Source: Candidatus Sulfopaludibacter sp. SbA3
GTDB lineage: Bacteria; Acidobacteriota; Terriglobia; 2-12-FULL-54-10
Length of the DNA: 5,045 nucleotides
NCBI GenBank assembly: GCA_945865705.1
Contig: CAMBEY010000218.1
Location: 1-5,045 of the forward strand
Reading direction: 5' to 3'
Each line of letters begins with the position of its first letter. The stretch's first letter is position 1. This document shows positions 1 to 5,045 of this stretch, one piece after another. Below the pieces are notes generated by a model. The model was not told the origin of the DNA. It did not search any database and was given only the letters and a program-made list of their open reading frames with translations. A program made the translations under genes and the position numbers.

Positions 1-1395
1 CAGTTCGCCACAGACCTGCCCTGGATCGCCTCTCCATCCATTCGGTATCACATTGGGATCGACGGCCTCAGCTTGTTTCTGGTTTTGTTGACCACCTTCC
101 TGACCGTGCTGTGCGTGCTGATCTCCTGGCGTTCCGTGAATGAGCACGTCAAAGAGTTCCACTTCTTTTTATTGTTTCTCGCGACCGGTGCGATGGGCGT
201 CTTCGTGTCTCTTGATCTGTTCCTCTTCTACGTGTTCTGGGAAGCGGCTCTCGTGCCTATGTACTTCCTGGTGGGTGTCTGGGGACACGAGAATCGCATC
301 TACGCCGCACAGAAGTTTTTCCTCTACACAGTCGCGGGATCGCTGCTGATGCTAGTCGGAATTCTGTGGCTCTACCAGCGCTTCGGCACATTCGATTACC
401 AATACATTATGGCCGCCCTGACCAGCGGCGCGGTCCGCTTCAGCAACACCGAGGAACTGTGGCTCTTCCTGGCCTTCTTCATCGCATTCGCCATTAAAGT
501 CCCCATGTTCCCGCTGCACACTTGGCTCCCCGACGCGCACGTGGAAGCGCCCACGGCAGGCTCCGTGATGCTCGCCGGCGTCATGCTCAAGATGGGCACA
601 TACGGCCTGATCCGCTTCTGTCTGCCGCTTTTCCCAAATGCGAGCCACAGCCTGGCGCCCGCCATCAACGCGCTGGCCATTATCGGGATACTCTACGGAT
701 CACTAGTTGCCTTGGTGCAGCCGGACATGAAGAAGCTGATTGCGTATTCATCGATCGCACATTTAGGCTTTGTGGTTCTGGGAATTTTTTCTTTCAATCA
801 GGCTGCGCTGCAAGGCGCGGCTTATCAGATGGTCAACCATGGCATCTCGACTGGCGCGCTCTTCCTTTTGACCGGAATGCTTTATGACCGTGTGCACACG
901 CGTCGCATCTCCGATCTGGGTGGACTTGCCACACCGCTTCCGCTGCTCACGGCCATGTTCCTGGTGACCACTCTTTCCAGCATTGGCCTGCCGCTGCTGA
1001 ATAACTTCGTCGGTGAATTCCTGATTCTTGTCGGTGTATTTGACCAGCATGTTGCCTCTGCAATCCTAGCTTCGGTGGGAGTATTCCTTTCCGCTGCATA
1101 TATGCTCTGGATGGTCCAACGCGTATTTTATGGAGAACCGAAACCAGCTCATTCCGGATTGCTCGATTTGGATCGACGCGAAAAATTAATCCTGTTGCCA
1201 ACCGTTGCGCTGATGCTCTTTATGGGCACCGCCCCGTCTTTCTTCCTGCAGCGGATGGACCTGCCGGCCGCCAACTTGATTGATCGACTGGGCCAGGTCC
1301 AATTGGAAGTCCGCAAGGACTCATCGAGCAAGGAATCACCCGCACCGAATCAGCCCAGATACCAGATCGCCAAGGGGGAACATGACCGCCCTTGA
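1..1395 (+). CDS. nuoM: NADH-quinone oxidoreductase subunit M (complex I), 5'-truncated by window edge
   Basis: This is one of the three antiporter-like subunits in the membrane arm of respiratory complex I. It couples NADH oxidation and quinone reduction to proton export across the inner membrane. The frame is open from base 1, so the true start lies outside the window; the TTG at 73 is not the start, because the family-typical stretch DLPW...IGIDGLSLF (residues 5-26 of the fragment) lies at and before it. By recalled comparison with E. coli NuoM, about 60 residues are missing, including the first two helices. The fragment is 464 residues and almost entirely hydrophobic helices. The four key charged residues are present: Glu81 in FWE, Lys166 in FAIKVP, Lys197 in VMLKMG and Glu339 in NFVGEF, with spacings close to E. 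coli E144/K234/K265/E407. A hydrophilic tail of about 35 residues ends the protein. It overlaps nuoN by 14 bp, as in a co-translated operon. Confidence 0.97.
   Translation, partial: QFATDLPWIASPSIRYHIGIDGLSLFLVLLTTFLTVLCVLISWRSVNEHVKEFHFFLLFLATGAMGVFVSLDLFLFYVFWEAALVPMYFLVGVWGHENRIYAAQKFFLYTVAGSLLMLVGILWLYQRFGTFDYQYIMAALTSGAVRFSNTEELWLFLAFFIAFAIKVPMFPLHTWLPDAHVEAPTAGSVMLAGVMLKMGTYGLIRFCLPLFPNASHSLAPAINALAIIGILYGSLVALVQPDMKKLIAYSSIAHLGFVVLGIFSFNQAALQGAAYQMVNHGISTGALFLLTGMLYDRVHTRRISDLGGLATPLPLLTAMFLVTTLSSIGLPLLNNFVGEFLILVGVFDQHVASAILASVGVFLSAAYMLWMVQRVFYGEPKPAHSGLLDLDRREKLILLPTVALMLFMGTAPSFFLQRMDLPAANLIDRLGQVQLEVRKDSSSKESPAPNQPRYQIAKGEHDRP
1373..1380 (+). promoter_or_regulatory. Ribosome binding site of nuoN, inside the nuoM end
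   Basis: A strong purine-rich Shine-Dalgarno stretch (AGGGGGAA) ends one base before the ATG at 1382, with its G-run about 3 to 5 bases from the ATG, closer than the usual optimum. It lies within the last codons of nuoM. It decides the nuoN start: the same frame is open back to an ATG at 1280, but that upstream part is hydrophilic, reads nuoM codons out of frame and does not resemble NuoN. Confidence 0.7.
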
Positions 1396-2914
1396 TCTGG
1401 CCGCCATCCTGCCCATTGCAATTCTCACCATCACCGCCATCATCTGCATGATGATGGGAACCGTGCGCAGAGAAACCGCAGCTTCCCTGTGCAGCACGAT
1501 TTCGCTGACTGGACTCGCCGCTGCGTCAGCCGCAGTGATCTATCAGCGAAGTTACAGCGGCTTGGCCTTTGTGGACACTCTCTCCGTGGACCCCTTCGCG
1601 AGATACTTTCAGCTATTGTTCCTGGTGGTCGCCGCGCTGGTTGGATTAGCCTCCCGTGAATATCTGTGGCGCGAAGGCATGGCCATTGGGGAATACTATG
1701 CGCTGATGCTGTTTGCCACGGCGGGAATGTGCCTAATGGCGGCGGCCAACGACCTGATGGTGATCTTCATCGGCCTGGAAATTTCCTCATTATCGAGCTA
1801 CATTCTTGTCGGCATGCGGCGCAACGATGCTGCTTCCAGCGAGTCGGCGCTCAAGTATTTTCTGTTGGGATCATTCGCCACCGCATTCTTCCTTTATGGC
1901 GTCGCGCTGCTGTTTGGCGTAAGCGGCTCCACAAAACTCACCGCGATTCGCGCCTTCCTTTATGGTGGACAGAACGCCATTCCCGCTTCCGCAGCCTTGG
2001 GGAAAAATCCTGTGCTGGAAACTGTTGCGATGCAAAGTCAGTTCGGATTCACCGGCTCAATGGATTTGCTGCTCGGCGCTGCCATCGCCCTGATTTTTGT
2101 CGGACTGGCCTTCAAGATTTCCGCCGTCCCGTTTCAGGCCTGGACCCCTGACGTCTACCAGGGCGCGCCTGCGCCGGTGGCGGCCATGCTGTCGACCGCG
2201 CCCAAAGCCGCCGCGTTCGCTGCCTTCATCCGCATCTTCATGGTGAGCCTGGGAGCCAGCGCGGCGCAGTGGTCGCATCTGCTGTGGGCGACCGCGCTGC
2301 TGACCATGACGGTGGGAAATCTGGCCGCGCTCTGGCAATCGAACCTTAAGCGCCTGCTTGCTTACTCATCCATCGCTCATGCTGGATACATGCTGGTGGC
2401 CTTCACCTCATGCTCCACCGATGGAATCACCGCGATTCTTTTTTACCTGGCTGGCTACGCCTTCATGAACATCGGCGCATTTATTGTGGTTACTCACGTG
2501 GCTGGCCCCGGGGAGCGGTTGACAGAGTTGGACGACTATGCCGGGTTGGGATTCCGTTCGCCTGCCCTGGCTGCCTTGCTGACGATATTCATGCTTTCAC
2601 TCATTGGAATCCCGCTCACCGCAGGATTTTTCGGTAAGTTCTACATCTTCCGCGCTGCACTGGATTCGGGTCTGCTTTGGCTAACCATATTCGGCGTGCT
2701 GAACAGCGCGATAGCTGCCTATTATTATCTCCAGATACTCGTGGCCATGTATATGAAGCAGCCGATCGACTCCGCGGCTCCAGTCGCTGATATGCCCGCT
2801 GGCGCACGAACAGTGGTAACTGTCTGTGCGGCTGCTACTCTGCTAATTGGCATACAACCGAGCGCGGTGTTGCGGATGGCTGAGTACGCCGCGCAATGGC
2901 TGCCGCAACTTTAA
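1382..2914 (+). CDS. nuoN: NADH-quinone oxidoreductase subunit N (complex I)
   Basis: This is the antiporter-like membrane subunit of complex I next to NuoM, one of the proton-translocating modules of the NADH:quinone reductase. At 510 residues it is slightly longer than E. coli NuoN (about 485), and it consists of about 14 hydrophobic helices. Conserved marks are GLEISSL (Glu133), ESALKYF (Glu154, Lys158), GLAFKISAVPFQ (Lys245), the signature WTPDVYQGAPAPV (254-266), Lys275 in STAPKAAAF, KRLLAYSSIAHAGY (323-336) and GFFGKFYIF with Lys419. These match the proton-path residues known from E. coli NuoN (E133, E154, K217, K247, K395). The extra length lies mainly in the segment at about residues 182-228, before the helix with Lys245. 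The ATG at 1382 is chosen for its Shine-Dalgarno sequence and the typical N-terminus MTALDLAAILPI. It overlaps the nuoM stop by 14 bp. nuoN usually closes the nuo operon, and no terminator follows here. Confidence 0.97.
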   Translation: MTALDLAAILPIAILTITAIICMMMGTVRRETAASLCSTISLTGLAAASAAVIYQRSYSGLAFVDTLSVDPFARYFQLLFLVVAALVGLASREYLWREGMAIGEYYALMLFATAGMCLMAAANDLMVIFIGLEISSLSSYILVGMRRNDAASSESALKYFLLGSFATAFFLYGVALLFGVSGSTKLTAIRAFLYGGQNAIPASAALGKNPVLETVAMQSQFGFTGSMDLLLGAAIALIFVGLAFKISAVPFQAWTPDVYQGAPAPVAAMLSTAPKAAAFAAFIRIFMVSLGASAAQWSHLLWATALLTMTVGNLAALWQSNLKRLLAYSSIAHAGYMLVAFTSCSTDGITAILFYLAGYAFMNIGAFIVVTHVAGPGERLTELDDYAGLGFRSPALAALLTIFMLSLIGIPLTAGFFGKFYIFRAALDSGLLWLTIFGVLNSAIAAYYYLQILVAMYMKQPIDSAAPVADMPAGARTVVTVCAAATLLIGIQPSAVLRMAEYAAQWLPQL

Positions 2915-2935
2915 TTCCTTTGTTCGAGGCCTGCG

Positions 2936-4267
2936 ATGACTTCTAAGACCAACAAGAAACCTCAGAACATCTATCACGATCGCGCTCTAGAGACCATGCC
3001 TCGCAAGCAACTGGAGAAGCTACAGGACCAATTGTTGCGCAAGCTCCAGACCGTTTCGCTGCAGAGCAATCCCTTCTATCGGGCAAAGTTCAAAGCGGCG
3101 GGAATTCGTAAGCCCATTCCCTGGAGCCGACTCTCCGATCTGCCCTTTACCACCAAGTCCGAGTTAATGGCTGACCAGCTTGCGCATCCGCCGTTTGGTT
3201 CGGACCTGGCCTTCCCTGTGGCCGACTACACGCGCATGCACCAGACGTCAGGAACCACCGGCGCGCCTGTGCGCTGGCTGGACACTGCTGAGAGTTGGAG
3301 CAACTTTGTCGAGCAGTGGTGCTTCGTCTATCGTGGAGCCGGCATCACGCGCGGCGACCGGGTTTTCGCAGCATTCTCTTTCGGTCCTTTCAGCGGTTTC
3401 TGGACTGGCTTTGAGGCTTCCTATCGCATCGGGTCGCTGGCCATTACCGGCGGCGGGCAAACCAGTGAGCAGCGGATAGCCACCATGCAAGCCACTCAAC
3501 CAACGGTCCTGATCTGCACTCCAACCTACGCACTGCGCCTGGCTGAAGTGGCGGGCACAATGGGTGTGGACCCGGCAAAGCTGGGGTTGCGAGCCAGCAT
3601 CCACGCTGGAGAACCTGGCGCGGGGATTCCATCCACTCGCCGAAAAATTGAGCAGACATGGGGAGTGCGCGCCTACGACCACTGCGGCATGACTGAGATG
3701 GGAGCCGTGGGATTCGAGTGCCAGCACCAACTCGGCCCGCACGTCAATGAAGCGCACTTCATCCTGGAAGTCATCGATCCCAAAACAGGCAAGAAAGTCG
3801 ACGAAGGCGAACGGGGCGAGGTAGTCCTGACTAATCTGCGGCGTGCGGGGTCTCCCCTCATTCGATATCGAACAGGAGACTTGGCCGAGGCGACCTATAC
3901 CCGTTGCTCATGCCGGAGGACATTTGCTCTGCTGCGCGGCGGGCTGCTCGGACGCGCCGATGACATGATCACTATTCGCGGGATCAATGTCTTCCCGGCC
4001 GCCATTGAGAACATCCTGCGGCAGTTTCCAGAGATCGTCGAATTCCAGGGAGAAGTCACGCGCGAGCGGGAGATGGCGGAACTGATATTGCATCTGGAAA
4101 CGGATCGTCTGAAGGATGCGCAATTGCCAGCATTCGCAGAGAAGGTCATCTCCGCTCTGCACGTCAGCTTGAACCTGCGGCCTGCGGTGAAATTCGCAGC
4201 GAGCGGAACACTGCCGCGGGCCGAGATGAAGTCGCGGCGCTTCCGCGTGACGCCTGCAAAATCGTAA
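2936..4267 (+). CDS. PaaK-like AMP-dependent CoA ligase (phenylacetate-CoA ligase family)
   Basis: This is a cytosolic enzyme of the ANL adenylate-forming superfamily, nearest the phenylacetate-CoA ligase family. Such enzymes activate a carboxylate with ATP to an acyl-AMP and then form the CoA thioester. Its 443 residues are full length for the family. Motifs in order: PaaK-type N-terminus ETMPRKQLEKLQ (19-30) and NPFYRAKFKAAGI (45-57); P-loop QTSGTTGAPV (103-112); HAGEPG (223-228); YDHCGMTE (247-254); YRTGDL (311-316) with the AMP-ribose Asp315; hinge and C-terminal start GRADDMITIRGINVFP (339-354); and the likely catalytic Lys432 in LPRAEMKSRR. Cys262, His269, Cys324 and Cys326 are spaced like the zinc site seen in PaaK-like structures (inference). 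The ATG at 2936 has GAGG six bases upstream. It starts 21 bp after nuoN with no terminator between, so it may be read from the nuo operon. No other phenylacetate-pathway gene is in view. Family assignment is firm; the substrate (phenylacetate, another aryl acid or something else) cannot be told, so no symbol is given. Confidence 0.9.
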   Translation: MTSKTNKKPQNIYHDRALETMPRKQLEKLQDQLLRKLQTVSLQSNPFYRAKFKAAGIRKPIPWSRLSDLPFTTKSELMADQLAHPPFGSDLAFPVADYTRMHQTSGTTGAPVRWLDTAESWSNFVEQWCFVYRGAGITRGDRVFAAFSFGPFSGFWTGFEASYRIGSLAITGGGQTSEQRIATMQATQPTVLICTPTYALRLAEVAGTMGVDPAKLGLRASIHAGEPGAGIPSTRRKIEQTWGVRAYDHCGMTEMGAVGFECQHQLGPHVNEAHFILEVIDPKTGKKVDEGERGEVVLTNLRRAGSPLIRYRTGDLAEATYTRCSCRRTFALLRGGLLGRADDMITIRGINVFPAAIENILRQFPEIVEFQGEVTREREMAELILHLETDRLKDAQLPAFAEKVISALHVSLNLRPAVKFAASGTLPRAEMKSRRFRVTPAKS

Positions 4268-4294
4268 GCGTTGCCGGATCGGCATGGCTGGAGT

Positions 4295-4324
4295 TTGTGG
4301 CCCTCGAATGGAATGCGCTACAAT
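4295..4324 (+). promoter_or_regulatory. Candidate sigma70-type promoter for xseB-ispA
   Basis: The -10 hexamer TACAAT (4319-4324) matches the consensus TATAAT at five of six positions. A weak -35, TTGTGG (4295-4300), lies 18 bases upstream and matches at three of six. Transcription would start near 4331, leaving a leader of about 40 bases before xseB. The element sits in the only real intergenic gap of the window (4268-4372). The -10 is convincing by eye; the -35 is poor. Confidence 0.5.
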
Positions 4325-4344
4325 CAGCGCACGCGCTGCGCGTG
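4325..4344 (+). repeat. Overlapping inverted repeats at the expected xseB transcription start
   Basis: A perfect 15-nt palindrome lies at 4330-4344: half-sites CACGCGC and GCGCGTG around a central T. A second inverted repeat, CAGCGC-AC-GCGCTG (4325-4338), overlaps it. Together they begin right after the -10 hexamer. They could be a repressor operator or a short GC-rich leader hairpin. The symmetry is visible directly; any function is inference. Confidence 0.5.
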
Positions 4345-4372
4345 GAGTGAACCGAGAGTTTTATCAGAGCGG

Positions 4373-4639
4373 ATGGCGAATATGGCGGAAAACTCGAACG
4401 TGGAATTGACCTTTGAAGCTGGCCTTGATCGGCTGGAGACGATTGTGCGCGATCTAGAGCAGGGCGAGCTTCAGCTCGAAAAGGCCCTCGCCCTTTTTGA
4501 AGAAGGGGTCCAGGTCTCCGGCCACTGCCGCAAGAAGTTGGAAGAAGCGGAAAGCCGCGTGGAAATCCTTCTCAAGAAAGGGGACGGTAAAGTTGTCGCA
4601 GAACCCTTCCGCCCCGGCGATAGTGACTCGCCCTCCTAG
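4373..4639 (+). CDS. xseB: Exodeoxyribonuclease VII small subunit
   Basis: This is the small subunit of exonuclease VII, the XseA-XseB complex that degrades single-stranded DNA from both ends to short acid-soluble oligonucleotides in repair. The 88-residue product has the usual family length (about 75-90). The family core is plain: LTFEAGLDRLETIVRDLEQG (12-31), then ELQLEKALALFEEGV (32-46), and a C-terminal helix with CRKKLEEAESRVEIL (52-66). It is predicted to be a two-helix, mostly charged, coiled-coil protein without catalytic residues. The frame is open back to about 4271, but the upstream part is not family-like and spans the candidate promoter, so a start at ATG 4373 is preferred. ATG 4382 (GCGG about nine bases upstream) is a real alternative, and neither has a strong Shine-Dalgarno sequence. 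The large subunit xseA is not in the window. Its end overlaps ispA, a frequent bacterial neighbour. Confidence 0.93.
   Translation: MANMAENSNVELTFEAGLDRLETIVRDLEQGELQLEKALALFEEGVQVSGHCRKKLEEAESRVEILLKKGDGKVVAEPFRPGDSDSPS
4577..4584 (+). promoter_or_regulatory. Shine-Dalgarno-like stretch inside xseB, possible alternative ispA ribosome site
   Basis: AAAGGGGA ends eight bases before a TTG at 4593 that is in frame with ispA. By contrast the GTG at 4623 has only a C-rich stretch upstream. The site also encodes Lys-Lys-Gly-Asp of XseB, so coding constraint may explain it. Confidence 0.35.
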
Positions 4640-5045
4640 CGATCCGGCCAGCTTCGGCGCCGGCTTTGCTGCTTATTGGGACGAGCAGAAGAAGCGCGTG
4701 GAAGCGCGGCTGAATCTGCTGGTTCCGTCCGCCGAAACAACTCCTCCCCGCATTCATCAAGCCATGCGCTACAGTCTGTTTGCTGGCGGAAAGCGGCTGC
4801 GTCCCTTCCTGTGCCTGGAGGCCTCCCGGGTGGTCGCCGATGGGTCTCCGCAGAATCCTGATATTGAAGCGATCAGTTCCACTCTGGAACTGATCCACAC
4901 CTATTCGCTCATCCATGACGATCTGCCTGCGCTGGACAACGATGACCTGCGACGGGGACGTCCTACGTGCCACGTTCAGTTTGACGAAGCCACGGCAATC
5001 CTCGCGGGCGACGCGCTTCTCACTCTTGCATTTCACGTTCTGGCT
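4623..5045 (+). CDS. ispA: Farnesyl diphosphate synthase (polyprenyl synthetase family), 3'-truncated by window edge
   Basis: This is a cytosolic prenyltransferase that condenses isopentenyl diphosphate with dimethylallyl and geranyl diphosphate to farnesyl diphosphate, precursor of quinone side chains and undecaprenyl phosphate. The 141 visible residues show MRYSLFAGGKRLRPF (48-62, substrate-binding GGKRLRP), ELIHTYSLIHDDLP (89-102), the first aspartate-rich motif DDLPALDNDD (99-108) followed by LRRGRPTCH, and AILAGDALLTLAF (125-137). Tyr94, five residues before that motif, together with the two-residue insertion within it, is the pattern of bacterial farnesyl synthases such as E. coli IspA, so a C15 product is inferred. 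The second aspartate-rich motif lies beyond the window. The GTG at 4623 gives an N-terminus about 12 residues longer than E. coli IspA and overlaps xseB by 17 bp. A TTG at 4593 has a better ribosome site and would add 10 residues. Confidence 0.92.
   Translation, partial: MTRPPSDPASFGAGFAAYWDEQKKRVEARLNLLVPSAETTPPRIHQAMRYSLFAGGKRLRPFLCLEASRVVADGSPQNPDIEAISSTLELIHTYSLIHDDLPALDNDDLRRGRPTCHVQFDEATAILAGDALLTLAFHVLA
4871..4895 (+). repeat. Perfect 10-bp inverted repeat within ispA
   Basis: GATCAGTTCC (4871-4880) and its exact reverse complement GGAACTGATC (4886-4895) flank a 5-nt loop, ACTCT. The stem falls on codons for the conserved stretch ISSTLELI just before the first aspartate-rich motif. 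No U-run follows, so it is not a terminator. The repeat is certain; a function is not shown. Confidence 0.6.

Noticed and set aside
1280..1381. Upstream extension of the nuoN frame to an ATG at 1280
   Set aside because: The extra 34 residues are hydrophilic, overlap nuoM coding and do not match NuoN N-termini; the ATG at 1382 has a strong ribosome site.
3248..3757. Long open frame on the - strand opposite the CoA ligase gene
   Set aside because: It is wholly antisense to a gene with complete family motifs, its translation resembles no protein family I know, and GC-rich coding DNA commonly leaves such frames open.
4272..4284. Short inverted repeat TGCCG-GAT-CGGCA just after the CoA ligase stop, as a terminator
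   Set aside because: The stem is only five pairs with a 3-nt loop and no following T-run, too weak to call a terminator.
4271..4372. Upstream extension of the xseB frame
   Set aside because: The residues are not family-like, and the stretch contains the candidate promoter and palindrome; it is better read as intergenic.
4465..4498. Two tandem stem-loops in xseB (CGAGC/GCTCG and AAAAGG/CCTTTT with a T-run), resembling an attenuator
   Set aside because: They lie in codons for the conserved XseB core ELQLEKALALFEE, stems are short and A/T-rich in the second case, so coding constraint is the simpler explanation.
4572..5036. Open frame on the - strand opposite ispA
   Set aside because: It covers the conserved ispA motifs in antisense, its translation shows no recognisable domain, and I see no ribosome site or promoter for it.

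Overview
The window is a conserved chromosomal segment with all genes on the + strand. It holds the end of a respiratory complex I (nuo) operon, a PaaK-type CoA ligase, and the beginning of an exonuclease VII/isoprenoid gene pair. Base composition is moderately GC-rich, genes are tightly packed, and starts are ATG plus a probable GTG or TTG. The order nuoM-nuoN, PaaK-like ligase, xseB, ispA and the general protein style suggest a free-living Gram-negative-type bacterium. Acidobacteriota is my best guess, but it rests on impression only; no rRNA or lineage-specific marker is present.

Region 1 (1-2914): nuoM enters from the left edge without its first ~60 residues, and nuoN follows with a 14-bp overlap. 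Both are antiporter-like, proton-pumping membrane subunits of NADH:quinone oxidoreductase, and the charged residues expected along the proton path are all present.

Region 2 (2936-4267): an AMP-dependent ligase of the phenylacetate-CoA ligase family starts 21 bp after nuoN. It has a complete set of adenylation motifs and a probable structural zinc site. No other phenylacetate-catabolism gene is visible, so its substrate is unknown. The short gap and lack of a terminator suggest read-through from the nuo operon.

Region 3 (4268-5045): a 105-bp intergenic gap holds a good -10 hexamer and a 15-nt palindrome over the expected transcription start. xseB (exonuclease VII small subunit) follows, and its end overlaps the start of ispA (farnesyl diphosphate synthase), which runs off the right edge. 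The xseB-ispA pair is common in bacteria and probably forms its own transcription unit.

I see no mobile element, CRISPR array, tRNA, rRNA or defence system, and no convincing undescribed system. The points most worth a second look are the unexplained ligase beside complex I, the palindrome at the xseB promoter, the ambiguous ispA start, and a perfect 10-bp hairpin inside ispA.
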